A stretch of DNA of 64,000 bases, taken from Paraburkholderia panacisoli. GTDB lineage: Bacteria > Pseudomonadota > Gammaproteobacteria > Burkholderiales > Burkholderiaceae. The stretch is taken from the NCBI RefSeq assembly GCF_008369935.1, contig NZ_VTUZ01000010.1:62001-126000 (forward strand). Reading direction: 5' to 3'. The notes beneath the pieces were generated by a model. It searched no databases. It worked only from the letters and a program-made list of their open reading frames with translations, and was not told the DNA's origin. A program made the translations under genes and the position numbers. This document shows, in pieces, positions 7,881 to 17,162 of this stretch (position 1 is the stretch's first letter; the number at the start of each line of letters is the position of its first letter).

Positions 7881-8786
7881 ATGGATCTGAACTTCCGCGA
7901 TATTCGCGCTTTCATCGCCGTGGCCCACGCGGCCAGCTTCACGCGCGCGGCGACGCGTCTGAATCTCTCGCAGCCCGCGTTGACGGTGCAGATTCGCCGT
8001 CTGGAACAGACGGTCGGCGTGCGCCTGCTGGATCGCAACAGCAGGAACGTCGCATTGACGCCCGCGGGCCGGGAGCTGCTGCCCGTGTTGCAAAAGTCGC
8101 TTCACGACATGGAGCATGTATTGAGCGACGCGCGGGCGCTCGGTGACGGCACGAGCGGTACGGTGAGAGTCGCGTGCCTGCCGACATTCGCTGCGAGCGT
8201 GTTGCCCGAGTTGATCCACGATCTGAAGAACGAGGTGCCGCGCGCGCGCTTTTACATTCGCGATGTCGTCGCGGATATGGTGAATACGTTGGTGCGCAGC
8301 GAAGAAGTCGACATCGGGCTGACGGGGGGCGATCTGTCCGATACGGATTTTGAAGTTTTGCACGCCGGTGTCGACCGTCTGGTGGTCGTATGCCCGAAGG
8401 AGCACCGGTTGGCGCGCGGGCGGCACGTCAAGCTCGAAAATCTTGCCGGCTTGCCGCTGGTATTGACCGCGCCGGGTACGAGCGTCAGGGCTGTGGTCGA
8501 CGCCGCGTTTGCAAGCAGCGGCTATACGCCCGACATCGCGTGCGAGCCGACCTATATGATGACCGCGGTGGCGATGGTGCGCGGCGGGCTGGGCGTGACG
8601 ATTCTGCCAGGCTCGGCTCGCGAAGTTCTCGCCGAACCGGGGCTGGTCGCGCGACCCATCGCAGATCGGGCGTTCGTGCGTCCCATTACGCTGATCAAAA
8701 AGCGCGGGTGTACTTTACCTTCAGTGACCGAGAAGTTCGTCGCGGCGATGAAGAAAAAAATCGGCGCGACACGGCGCGTTCCGTAG
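7881..8786 (+). CDS. LysR-family regulator of the CitMHS-AtuA operon
   Basis: 301 residues. The N-terminal helix-turn-helix is standard (FRDIRAFIAVAHAASFTRAA, then LSQPALTVQIRRLEQTVGVRLL). The effector domain follows from about residue 90 with the usual VRVACLPTFAASVLP and GLGVTILPGSA segments. It is transcribed away from the transporter operon, the common layout for a LysR activator that senses the transported or degraded acid. The ligand is unknown. Confidence 0.9.
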   Translation: MDLNFRDIRAFIAVAHAASFTRAATRLNLSQPALTVQIRRLEQTVGVRLLDRNSRNVALTPAGRELLPVLQKSLHDMEHVLSDARALGDGTSGTVRVACLPTFAASVLPELIHDLKNEVPRARFYIRDVVADMVNTLVRSEEVDIGLTGGDLSDTDFEVLHAGVDRLVVVCPKEHRLARGRHVKLENLAGLPLVLTAPGTSVRAVVDAAFASSGYTPDIACEPTYMMTAVAMVRGGLGVTILPGSAREVLAEPGLVARPIADRAFVRPITLIKKRGCTLPSVTEKFVAAMKKKIGATRRVP

Positions 8787-8842
8787 AAAAGTCGCAGCGG
8801 CTCGAATGAGCCGCACGCGCCTTCAACCGGCGGAACCCTCCT

Positions 8843-9610
8843 TCATCGACGCGCGGGCGCCGTCGCCAGCGCAGCCTGCGCACGCTGCAGCCATTCGCGG
8901 TTATGGTCCCTTGCGTGGCGCGGCCAGTGTTTGGCATCCTGAACGATTTCCCTGTACAGCAGGTCGGCCCGTTCGCGATCCGCCACATCGGGTTGCGCGG
9001 CCAGCCAGTCCGCGAACAGACAGCGCGGGGCCACGTCACTCGCGCACGTCAACGACTGCTCGAACGCCGCGCGCGTGCCGGCGGCCCCTAGCGCGGCAAG
9101 CGTGCGTGCATACAGTAGCGCCGGTTCACCTTGATTGCGGGCCTGCGGGTGAGCCGCGAAGAGTTTCGCCAGGGTCGCGTCGGCGGCCGCGGGGTCGCCC
9201 ATCGCGAACTGCGCGCGCCCCAGGCCAAGCAGCAACGCGGGGTCGTTCGCGAACGGGCCGTTCGCGGCAGCCTGATAGTGTTCGAGAGCTTCACCGGCAT
9301 TACCAGCCGCGAGCAACGCTTCGCCGAGCCGCATGCGGTGCTGAACGGTGGGCGCGCGGTCGAATTCAGCGCGCGCCTCGCGCACCGCGCGATTGGGATC
9401 GACGAACTGCGTGATGGCCTGCGTGGCCGCGCGCGCGCCGCGCGATTGACGCAGGCTCGGCAGGTAGATGGCGAACAAATACACCACGCTGCCCAGCATC
9501 GGAAAAACAAACAGGATGAACAGCCAATACAGGCCCTGGTTAGTACGGACCGCGTGCACCGCAAAGCAGATTGCGATGATGACGTGAAGACCGATTCCGA
9601 AATATGGCAT
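8843..9610 (-). CDS. Membrane-anchored tetratricopeptide-repeat protein
   Basis: 255 residues from the ATG at 9610 (MPYFGIGLHVIIAICFA). Two N-terminal membrane helices with the pattern LYWLFILFVFPMLGSVVYL resemble the small PLDc_N-type module. They are followed by a soluble helical region of TPR-like units (RLGEALLAAGNAGEALEHY, LGLGRAQFAMGDPAAADATL). It probably serves as an inner-membrane scaffold. It is monocistronic, with a weak ribosome site (AAGGG). No neighbour suggests a partner. A start further upstream adds a charged leader and is less likely. Confidence 0.75.
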   Translation of the reverse strand: MPYFGIGLHVIIAICFAVHAVRTNQGLYWLFILFVFPMLGSVVYLFAIYLPSLRQSRGARAATQAITQFVDPNRAVREARAEFDRAPTVQHRMRLGEALLAAGNAGEALEHYQAAANGPFANDPALLLGLGRAQFAMGDPAAADATLAKLFAAHPQARNQGEPALLYARTLAALGAAGTRAAFEQSLTCASDVAPRCLFADWLAAQPDVADRERADLLYREIVQDAKHWPRHARDHNREWLQRAQAALATAPARR

Positions 9611-9820
9611 GTTTGTTGACCCTTCGAGGCTTAGGGAGCGCTTGTGGACACAGCCGCGCTGCTTCTTCATAAGCAAGTTTATTACAGGGCGAACAGGACC
9701 ATCGGAAAAGGTCCTTACGGGTTAATGCAAGTCACCGCACGGGACACGCGCGCAGGAGCAGGACGCCATGACCAAGCGCCCTGCTGTGAGTCACATGGGG
9801 ACAGTGGCCGTTGCTCCACG

Positions 9821-11182
9821 TCAATGCATACCTGAGCGGATCAGCGGTTCCTTCGCGGCGACTGGCCGCTCCTGCGCTTCCTGATCAGCAGACCTCGGTG
9901 CGTCGATCCCTCCCGCCGACTCCCGGTCGAGCACGGCGCGCGCCCTGCTCATATCGAGCGCCCCTTCCCAGCGCGCGACCACGATGGTCGCAACGCCGTT
10001 GCCGATCAGATTGGTCACCGCACGGGCTTCGTTCAGAAAGCGATCGACGCCCAACAGCAACACCAGTCCGGACACAGGGATCTTGTGCATGCTGGCGAGC
10101 GTCGCGGCGAGCGCGACGAAGCCGGCCCCCGCCACGCCCGCCGAGCCTTTCGACGTGAGCAGCAAAACGCCGAGCAGCAGCAACTGGTCCCAGATCGTCA
10201 GGTGGATGTTCATCGCCTGCGCGACGAACATCGCGGCCATCGTCAGGTAGATCGCGGTTCCGTCGGCATTGAAGGTGTAGCCGGTCGGCAATACCATGCC
10301 GACCACCGGCCGCGAGCAGCCGATCTGTTCCATCTTGATGAGCATCTGCGGCAACACGGCTTCTGTCGACGCGGTGCCGAGCGTAATGAAGATTTCATCC
10401 TTGATGTAGCGAAGGTACTTCCACAAGGACAGTCCGCACATCCGCATCACCAGTCCAAGCACCACGGCCACGAAGAAAATCGAAGTCAGGTAGAGGCACA
10501 GCATCAGTTGACCGAACGAGGCCAGCGTGCCGATGCCGTACCTGGCGATCGTGAAGGCCATGCCGCCGAACGCGCCGATCGGTGCCACGTACATCACGAT
10601 ACGCACCACGCCGAACATGCCCTGCAAAAACATGTCGAGCATATCGACGAACGGCGCCGTGCGCGGCCCCAGCCTGGCGAGAGCAACCGCGAGAAGAACC
10701 GAAAAGAAAATGATGGGCAGAATCTCGCCGTTCGCAAACGCTCCGACGATGCTGTTCGGCACGATGCTCATGAAGAAATCGAGCATGCCGTGTTGCTGCG
10801 CGGCGTGGGTATAGCTGGCAATCGCCGAACTGTCGATATGCGCGGGGTCGATGTTCATGCCGCTGCCGGGCCGGATCACGTCCACGATCACGAGACCGAT
10901 CATCAGTGCGATCGTCGACGCGACCTCGAAGTAGAGCACCGCCTTGACGCCCACTCGACCCGCCTCGTGCAGGTCGTTCATCCGCGCAATGCCGACCACC
11001 ACCGACGCGAAGATGATCGGCGCGAGCAGCATCCTGATCAGTTTGATGAACAGGTCGCCGAGCGGTTTGAGTTGCGAGCCGATATCCGGGTAGAAGTGTC
11101 CGACAAGAATACCGGCCACGATACCGATTAGAACCTGCACATAGAGTCTGGTGAGATATTTTCCGATCTTTGCAACCCGCAT
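9821..11182 (-). CDS. DctA-type dicarboxylate:cation symporter
   Basis: 453 residues, full length for the DAACS family. Signature regions are visible: the serine-rich re-entrant loop is represented by TLGTASTEAVLPQML, the substrate site by VVGMVLPTGYTFNADGTAIYLT, and the second loop by LTSKGSAGVAGAGFVAL. It imports C4-dicarboxylates with sodium or protons. It follows the tartrate dehydratase gene in the same direction, 158 bases downstream, so tartrate is the likely cargo. A hairpin in the gap at 11230-11258 may reduce its expression relative to the dehydratase. The C-terminal 35 residues are polar and variable. Confidence 0.9.
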   Translation of the reverse strand: MRVAKIGKYLTRLYVQVLIGIVAGILVGHFYPDIGSQLKPLGDLFIKLIRMLLAPIIFASVVVGIARMNDLHEAGRVGVKAVLYFEVASTIALMIGLVIVDVIRPGSGMNIDPAHIDSSAIASYTHAAQQHGMLDFFMSIVPNSIVGAFANGEILPIIFFSVLLAVALARLGPRTAPFVDMLDMFLQGMFGVVRIVMYVAPIGAFGGMAFTIARYGIGTLASFGQLMLCLYLTSIFFVAVVLGLVMRMCGLSLWKYLRYIKDEIFITLGTASTEAVLPQMLIKMEQIGCSRPVVGMVLPTGYTFNADGTAIYLTMAAMFVAQAMNIHLTIWDQLLLLGVLLLTSKGSAGVAGAGFVALAATLASMHKIPVSGLVLLLGVDRFLNEARAVTNLIGNGVATIVVARWEGALDMSRARAVLDRESAGGIDAPRSADQEAQERPVAAKEPLIRSGMH

Positions 11183-11229
11183 GTCTGTCTCCTATGCGTG
11201 GCGTCTTCCATTAAAGTCCGGACCGGCTG

Positions 11230-11258
11230 CTCGCGGCGGCGCCTCACGCTGCCGCGAG
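11230..11258. terminator. Intercistronic hairpin between tartrate dehydratase and DctA genes
   Basis: CTCGCGGC and GCCGCGAG pair perfectly with a 13-base loop. There is no T-run on the minus strand, so it may be a processing or attenuation stem instead of a full terminator. Confidence 0.4.
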
Positions 11259-11340
11259 TACGGCCGGATCTCGCCTGCGTTTTTCTTTATTGTTTTAGTG
11301 CTGCGCCGATTCGTCGGACCGGCGCGCGGGTGCCGGCCGC

Positions 11341-12507
11341 TTATGCGGACAACTTGCGCATCTCGGCAATCAGATCGGCTTTTCCTTCGAAGCCGATGCC
11401 CGGCAAGTCGGGCATGGTGATATAGCCGTTGTCCACTTTCACGCCATCCGGAAAGCCGCCATACGGCTGGAACAGATCCGGATACGATTCGTTGCCGCCC
11501 AGACCCAGGCCGGCCGCGATGTTCAGCGACATCTGATGGCCGCCGTGAGGAATGCAGCGGCTCGGCGACCAGCCGTGCTGATGCAGCATGTCGAGCGTGC
11601 GCAGATACTCGACGAGGCCGTAGCTCAACGCGCAGTCGAATTGCAGCCAGTCGCGATCCGGACGCATGCCGCCGTAGCGGATCAGGTTACGGGCGTCCTG
11701 CATCGAGAACAGGTCCTCGCCGGTGGCCAGCGGCTTGTCGTAGTAATTGCGCAGGGTCGCCTGCAGTTCGAAATCGAGCGGGTCGCCCGGCTCCTCGTAC
11801 CAGAACAGATCGTATTGCGACAATGCCTTCGCGTACTGGATGGCCGTGTCGAGATCGAAGCGGCCGTTCGCATCGACGGCAAGTCGCTGCCCGTCACCGA
11901 GCACGCTCAGAATCGAGTCGATGCGGCGCAGATCTTCGTCGAGCGACGCCCCGCCGATCTTCTTCTTCACGACCGTATAACCACGATCGAGATAGCTGCG
12001 CATTTCGTCTTTCAGCTTGCCGTGATCCTGGCCCGGGTAGTAATAGCCCCCCGCCGCATAGACGAAAACCTTGCGCTCGGGTCGGCCGTTGCCATAGCGA
12101 TCGGCCAGCAACTGGAACAGCGGCTTGCCTTCGATCTTCGCGACCGCATCCCAGATCGCCATGTCGATCGTGCCGATCGCTACCGAACGCTCGCCGTGAC
12201 CGCCCGGCTTTTCGTTCATGAACATGGTCGCCCAGATCTTGTGCGGGTCGAGGTTGTTGCCGGTGGAGTCGACCAGCGTCGAGGGATCGGCTTCGAGGAT
12301 GCGCGGAATGAAGCGCTCGCGCATCAGCTTGCCCTGGCCGTAGCGGCCGTTGGAGTTGAAGCCGTAACCGATGACGGGCTGGCCGTCGCGTATCACGTCC
12401 GTCACCACGGCGACGAGACTCAGCGTCATCTTGCTGAAGTCGATGTAGGCATTGCGGATCGGGGAACTGATCGGAACGGTCTTTTCGCGGATTTCAACGA
12501 TTCTCAT
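11341..12507 (-). CDS. tarD: D(-)-tartrate dehydratase, enolase superfamily
   Basis: 388 residues, matching the 389-residue TarD of Bradyrhizobium in length and pattern. It dehydrates D-tartrate to oxaloacetate. Visible enolase-superfamily residues are the KxK-type lysines in TVVKKKIGGASL (about 184), the metal-ligand aspartate in VDANGRFDLD, the glutamates in FWYEEPGDPLDF and LATGEDLFS, and the catalytic histidine in CIPHGGHQMS (about 320). The RYGGMRPDRDWLQFDC region is characteristic of TarD as opposed to mandelate racemase. It is divergent from a LysR gene and upstream of a DctA carrier. Confidence 0.88.
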   Translation of the reverse strand: MRIVEIREKTVPISSPIRNAYIDFSKMTLSLVAVVTDVIRDGQPVIGYGFNSNGRYGQGKLMRERFIPRILEADPSTLVDSTGNNLDPHKIWATMFMNEKPGGHGERSVAIGTIDMAIWDAVAKIEGKPLFQLLADRYGNGRPERKVFVYAAGGYYYPGQDHGKLKDEMRSYLDRGYTVVKKKIGGASLDEDLRRIDSILSVLGDGQRLAVDANGRFDLDTAIQYAKALSQYDLFWYEEPGDPLDFELQATLRNYYDKPLATGEDLFSMQDARNLIRYGGMRPDRDWLQFDCALSYGLVEYLRTLDMLHQHGWSPSRCIPHGGHQMSLNIAAGLGLGGNESYPDLFQPYGGFPDGVKVDNGYITMPDLPGIGFEGKADLIAEMRKLSA

Positions 12508-12591
12508 GGGATGTCTCCGTGTAGCACGGCCGGTTGTCGAAGCAACGGGCTGTGGGAGTGCGTAGGTTATGCGCGAGGACCGGCGTTATGA

Positions 12592-12628
12592 TTCACCTAA
12601 AGTCACTTCTTTATTAACTCAAGGTGAA
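12592..12628. promoter_or_regulatory. Inverted repeat overlapping the LysR start codon
   Basis: TTCACCT (12592-12598) and AGGTGAA (12622-12628) are a perfect 7-base inverted repeat, spacer 23. The right arm covers the GTG start of the LysR gene. Either two operator half-sites or an mRNA stem that hides the start codon would give autoregulation. Confidence 0.45.
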
Positions 12629-13547
12629 AAGCGATCTGTCGTCCCAGCTGGAGTTCTTTGTGCTGCTTGCGCGGCACGGCAACCTGTCCGCCGCCGCGCG
12701 CGACATGGACATCACACCGCCGGCCGCCACCAAACGGCTTGCGCAACTGGAGGCGCGGCTGGGCGTGCGGCTCGTCAACCGAACGACGCGCAGCATCAGT
12801 CTGACGGCCGAAGGCGAGACCTATCTGGACTACGCGACGCGCATCCTGAACGACGTGCGGGAGATGGAGGAAGTCGTTTCATCCAGCCGGTCGGTGCCTA
12901 GAGGGCTGCTGCGGATCAATGCGACGCTGGGATTCGGGCGCACCACGATCGCGCCGCTCGTCTCCGAGTTCGCGAAGCGCTACCCGCACGTCGAAGTGCA
13001 ATTAGACGTGACGGACAGGCCGATCGATCTGGTCGAAAGCGGTGTAGACCTGGCGATCCGCTTTGGCGAGTTGCCGGACAAGCGGCTCAACGCGCGCCGG
13101 GTGATGTCGAACCGCCGGTTCCTGTGCGCGTCGCCGCGCTATCTCGAACTGCACGGCACGCCTCGAACGCTTGCGGATCTGGCGGATCATCAGTGCATCG
13201 TTCATCGTCAGAACGACAACGCGTACGGCATCTGGCGTCTCGTCCAGAACGGCGAGGCACACGCGGTGAAGGTGCACGGCATGCTGTCGAGCAACGACGG
13301 CGACATCGTGCTCGGCTGGGCGCTCGACGGTCACGGCATTCTCGTGCGATCGGAATGGGATCTCGCGAAGTATCTGGAAAGCGGACGCTTGCGGGTCGTT
13401 CTTCCCGAGTTCGCGCAGCCATCAGCCGACCTGTTTGTCTATTATCCGAACAAACGCAACCAATCGGCGCGCGCGCGGGCATTCATCGACTTTCTCGTAG
13501 ATCGCTTCAAGCGGAACGCGAATACGCTGCCGCCGGTTCCCGCGTAA
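12624..13547 (+). CDS. LysR-family regulator of the tartrate locus
   Basis: 307 residues from a GTG at 12624. The helix-turn-helix region runs FFVLLARHGNLSAAARDM and ITPPAATKRLAQLEARLGVR. The effector domain carries GLLRINATLGFGRTTIAP and a tail FIDFLVDRF, as in the DmlR/AaeR-type subgroup that commonly controls malate or tartrate genes. No strong ribosome site precedes the GTG, and an inverted repeat overlaps it. Divergent from the tarD-dctA unit, which it most likely activates in response to tartrate (inference). Confidence 0.88.
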   Translation: MKSDLSSQLEFFVLLARHGNLSAAARDMDITPPAATKRLAQLEARLGVRLVNRTTRSISLTAEGETYLDYATRILNDVREMEEVVSSSRSVPRGLLRINATLGFGRTTIAPLVSEFAKRYPHVEVQLDVTDRPIDLVESGVDLAIRFGELPDKRLNARRVMSNRRFLCASPRYLELHGTPRTLADLADHQCIVHRQNDNAYGIWRLVQNGEAHAVKVHGMLSSNDGDIVLGWALDGHGILVRSEWDLAKYLESGRLRVVLPEFAQPSADLFVYYPNKRNQSARARAFIDFLVDRFKRNANTLPPVPA

Positions 13548-13661
13548 CGCGGCTGCGTCAGGTCCATGCGACGCGGCAAGCGGACCCGCGGCGCACGCGC
13601 TGCGCGCTCGGAAATCAATTCCGGTTTGCCAGTCGAAACTTCACCGTCTAAACTGATTTGG

Positions 13662-13711
13662 TTGATGCGGTGCAACACATGCGGTTGCGACTCCGTGTCA
13701 CGCATGTGACA
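13662..13711. promoter_or_regulatory. CRP/FNR-type palindrome and FNR-like site upstream of the DUF3141 operon
   Basis: TGTCAC (13696-13701) and GTGACA (13706-13711) are a perfect dyad with a 4-base spacer (TGTCA-N6-TGACA). It resembles sites for the CRP/FNR superfamily. Just upstream, TTGAT-GCGG-TGCAA (13662-13675) matches the first FNR half-site fully and the second at three of five bases. The DUF3141 start codon lies about 160 bases downstream. Regulation by oxygen or redox status is inferred. Confidence 0.4.
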
Positions 13712-13871
13712 AGCCGCCTGGCCGTGCTATCCGTTGTATCGCTGATCCTGGTGAAAGCCGCGCCTTTGACAGAGCGCGCCAGGTCTCGCCCAGTTCCACA
13801 CCAGTTGCGTAAAACCGCAAACGTGGATGCCTCGGGGCCGGGCCGACTACCTGAGGGAGTTCGAAGCGAAC

Positions 13872-16151
13872 ATGACCCAGTCACAACCGCTACCCGCCTC
13901 GCCTGACTTTAGCGCCCCTGCCGCTCCCTATGGCTTGCCGTTCGTGCAGGCCGCCGTCGAGTACTCCATCGATGCCTGGCAACGCGGCGTACTGTTCGCC
14001 GACGTGATGCGCGAGCGCGGCAACCAGTATCAGGCCCACCTGCAAGAACGCACGCCGAACGTGCTCGACTTCGGCGTCGAGCTGATCGTCGACGGAAGAA
14101 CGTTGCCGCGGCCGGTCAACTATGGCCTCGTGCGTATCGTCGCCCCCGACGACCTCAAGCCCGACCGCGACGCCGTCAGCGCGCACGATCCCGGCCGCCT
14201 GCGCCCATTCGTCGTGTTCGATCCGCGCGCGGGGCACGGACCCGGCATCGGCGGATTCAAGCGCGACAGCGAGATCGGCGCCGCATTGCGCGCCGGACAC
14301 ACGTGCTATTTCGTCGGCTTCCTGCCCGACCCGGTGCCGGGCCAAACGGTCGAAGACGTGATGCGCGCCGAAGCGACGTTCCTTGAAAAAGTCATCGAAT
14401 TACATCCGGACAGCCCGGGCAAGCCCGCCGTGATCGGCAATTGCCAGGCCGGCTGGCAAGTGCTGATGACGGCCGCGATGCGTCCGGACCTGTTCGGACC
14501 GATCATCGTGGCCGGCGCGCCGGTGTCGTATTGGGCCGGCTGGCGCGGCAAGAATCCGATGCGCTATTCCGGCGGACTGCTGGGCGGTTCGTGGCTGACC
14601 GCGCTCACCGGCGACCTCGGCGCCGGCCGCTTCGACGGTGCGTGGCTGGTGCAGAACTTCGAGAACATGAACCCGGCCAACACGTTGTGGACCAAGCAGT
14701 ACAACCTCTACGCGAACATCGACACCGAGGCGCAGCGCTATCTGGGCTTCGAGAAGTACTGGGGCGGCCACGTGTTTCTGAACGCGGCCGAAATGCAGTA
14801 CATCGTCGATAACCTGTTTGTCGGCAACCGGCTCGTTCAAGGCGAAATTGTGACAGCGGACGGGGTTCGCCTCGATCTGCGCAATATCCGTTCGCCGATC
14901 GTGGTGTTCTGCTCATACGGCGACAACATCACGCCGCCGCCGCAAGCGCTCGGCTGGATCACCGACCTGTATCGCGACGACGCCGATCTGCGCGCCCATG
15001 ATCAGACGATCGTGTACGCGACGCACGACAGCATCGGGCACCTCGGCATTTTTGTGTCCAGCAGCACGGGGCGCAAGGAGCATCGCGAGTTCGTCAGCAA
15101 TGTCGATCTGATCGATCTGCTTCCGTCAGGTCTGTATGAAGCCCAAATGGGAAAGAAGACCACCGCCACCCCGCACGCGGAACTCGTCGCAGGCGAGCAT
15201 GTGCTGGCCATCACGCGGCGCAGCCTCGACGATGTGCGCGCGATCGTGCAGCCCGACCCGGCAAGCGACCGTCGCTTCGCGACGGCGGCTTACGTGTCCA
15301 ACGTCAATCTCGGCCTGTACCGCAGCTTCATGCAACCGTGGATGCACGCTTGCGCGGCACCTTGGGCCGCCGATCTGACGAGCCGGCTCCACCCGCTGCG
15401 CGTGCCCTATGAGTGGTGGTCCGACCGCAATCCGCTCGCGGCGAACGTCGCCCAACTGGCGCAGAACGTGAAGCAGGAGCGCAAGAGCGTCCCCGCCGAC
15501 AATCCGTTCTTGCAGATGCAGACGGCCATGTCGAACGCGATCGAAGCGTCGCTCGATTACTACCGTGATATGCGCGATGCCGCGGTCGAGCAGATGTTCG
15601 AGACCCTCTACGGCGCGCCGTGGCTGCAGGCGATGGCCGGCCTTCCCGCCCCGCTCGGCAATCAAGAGTCCGCCCCGGTGACGCCGCCGGACGCTGCACA
15701 AGAACGGGAACGCGACGCGGCGGTCGCTGCCGAGCACGAACGCCTGCGCGCGGCCATGACGGCGGGCGGTCTGGCCGAGGCGAGCGTGCGCGCGTTGCTG
15801 TTCGTGCGCCGCACGCACGGCGAAGCCGACGAGCGGCGCTTCAATCTCGCGCGAGCGATGCTCGGCACGTTATCCGATCGCGGCATTCTGGCTTTCAAAG
15901 AGGTGGTCCGCGAGCAGGCCACATTGCTGCGCTTCGACAGCGACGCCGCTATCGACGCGCTGCCCGCCTTGCTGAAAGGCGTGCCGCCGGCCCAGGTACG
16001 CTCCGCCGCACGCCACCTGGAGAAGCTCTCTGCGACGCTCGCCCTCGATGAGCACGAACGCGCCGATCTCGATCGCGTGCTGGCGATTTTCAAATCCGAG
16101 GAGAAAGCGAAAACGACTCAGCGAAACGAGGTTCATCAGAAGGTCGAATAA
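13872..16151 (+). CDS. DUF3141 protein, PHA-synthase-like alpha/beta hydrolase
   Basis: 759 residues from the ATG at 13872. An ATG at 13827 would add 15 residues, and neither has a strong ribosome site. The first two thirds form an alpha/beta-hydrolase-like unit: RPFVVFDPRAGHGPGIGGF, then PAVIGNCQAGWQVLM, where the nucleophile elbow GNCQAG carries Cys as in polyhydroxyalkanoate synthases (GxCxG), and VVFCSYGDNITPP with DSIGHLGIFVS as candidate Asp and His. The C-terminal third is helical and related to tellurite-resistance TerB-like segments (MLGTLSDRGILAFKEVV). It heads the operon with phosphate acetyltransferase, acetate kinase and enoyl reductase, so a role in acyl-CoA or polyester metabolism under low oxygen fits. 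No activity is proven for this family. Confidence 0.85.
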   Translation: MTQSQPLPASPDFSAPAAPYGLPFVQAAVEYSIDAWQRGVLFADVMRERGNQYQAHLQERTPNVLDFGVELIVDGRTLPRPVNYGLVRIVAPDDLKPDRDAVSAHDPGRLRPFVVFDPRAGHGPGIGGFKRDSEIGAALRAGHTCYFVGFLPDPVPGQTVEDVMRAEATFLEKVIELHPDSPGKPAVIGNCQAGWQVLMTAAMRPDLFGPIIVAGAPVSYWAGWRGKNPMRYSGGLLGGSWLTALTGDLGAGRFDGAWLVQNFENMNPANTLWTKQYNLYANIDTEAQRYLGFEKYWGGHVFLNAAEMQYIVDNLFVGNRLVQGEIVTADGVRLDLRNIRSPIVVFCSYGDNITPPPQALGWITDLYRDDADLRAHDQTIVYATHDSIGHLGIFVSSSTGRKEHREFVSNVDLIDLLPSGLYEAQMGKKTTATPHAELVAGEHVLAITRRSLDDVRAIVQPDPASDRRFATAAYVSNVNLGLYRSFMQPWMHACAAPWAADLTSRLHPLRVPYEWWSDRNPLAANVAQLAQNVKQERKSVPADNPFLQMQTAMSNAIEASLDYYRDMRDAAVEQMFETLYGAPWLQAMAGLPAPLGNQESAPVTPPDAAQERERDAAVAAEHERLRAAMTAGGLAEASVRALLFVRRTHGEADERRFNLARAMLGTLSDRGILAFKEVVREQATLLRFDSDAAIDALPALLKGVPPAQVRSAARHLEKLSATLALDEHERADLDRVLAIFKSEEKAKTTQRNEVHQKVE

Positions 16152-16210
16152 CGCGCGTCATTTCATGTCTGCCTATCCACCCACGTTGTGAGCCATCGAG
16201 GGTCTAGCAT

Positions 16211-17152
16211 ATGGAACATCACCGCGAGAAGTACGAGCGACTCATTGCGTTTGCGGCCACGCTGCCGCCCACGCCGACCGCCGTCGCGCATCCGGTCGAT
16301 TACGATTCGCTGTCGGCGGTCATCGAGGCGACCCGGCTTGGGCTGATTGCGCCGATCCTCGTCGGGCCGCGCGCGAAGATCATGGCGGCGGCGCGGGAAA
16401 GCAACCTCGACCTTGGCGATCTGCCCATCGTCGACGCGCCGCACAGCCACGCGGCCGCGGCCGCCGCCGTGCGACTGGTGCACGAAGGCCAGGCGCAGGC
16501 ACTGATGAAGGGCTCGCTGCACACCGACGAACTGATGGCCGAAGTGGTCTCGCGCGCCACGGGCCTGCGCACCGCGCGCCGCGTCAGCCATTGCTTCGTG
16601 ATGGATGTGCCGGGCCACGAGGAGCCGCTCATCATCACCGATGCGGCCGTCAACATCTCGCCGACGCTCGACGAGAAGCGCGACATCGTGCAGAACGCGA
16701 TCGACCTGGCGCACGCGATGCGCTTTCCGGTCGCGCGCGTCGCGATTCTCTCGGCGATGGAGACGATCAACTCCAAGGTCCCGTCGACCCTGGACGCGGC
16801 CGCGCTGTGCAAGATGGCCGACCGGCACCAGATCACCGGCGGCATTCTCGACGGGCCGCTCGCACTCGACAACGCCATCAGCATGGAGGCCGCAAAGATC
16901 AAAGGCATCGAGTCGCCGGTCGCGGGGCAGGCGAACATCCTGGTGGTGCCGGACCTCGAAGCGGGCAACCTGCTCGCGAAGAGCCTGTCGTTTCTCGCGG
17001 GCGCGGATGCCGCGGGCATCGTGCTCGGCGCGAAGGTGCCGATCATTCTGACGAGCCGCGCCGACTCGGTGATAACGCGGCTCGCGTCCTGCGCGGTAGC
17101 TTCGCTGGTCGCGCTTGCGCGGCGCGAGAGGCTTGCCGCGGTCATCGCGTAA
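16211..17152 (+). CDS. Phosphate acetyl/butyryltransferase
   Basis: 313 residues, the length of short Pta/Ptb enzymes. They convert acyl-CoA and phosphate to acyl phosphate. Family segments include QALMKGSLHTDELM, ITDAAVNISPTLDEKRDIV, SAMETINSKVPSTLDAAALC, ITGGILDGPLALDNAIS and PIILTSRADS. It follows the DUF3141 gene by 59 bases with GAGGG ahead of the ATG, and acetate kinase starts 10 bases after its stop. The pair would make ATP from acetyl-CoA or another short acyl-CoA. The sequence resembles the Ptb/Pta type found beside polyhydroxybutyrate genes, so acetyl versus butyryl preference cannot be settled by eye. Confidence 0.88.
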   Translation: MEHHREKYERLIAFAATLPPTPTAVAHPVDYDSLSAVIEATRLGLIAPILVGPRAKIMAAARESNLDLGDLPIVDAPHSHAAAAAAVRLVHEGQAQALMKGSLHTDELMAEVVSRATGLRTARRVSHCFVMDVPGHEEPLIITDAAVNISPTLDEKRDIVQNAIDLAHAMRFPVARVAILSAMETINSKVPSTLDAAALCKMADRHQITGGILDGPLALDNAISMEAAKIKGIESPVAGQANILVVPDLEAGNLLAKSLSFLAGADAAGIVLGAKVPIILTSRADSVITRLASCAVASLVALARRERLAAVIA

Positions 17153-17162
17153 GGGTGCCGGC

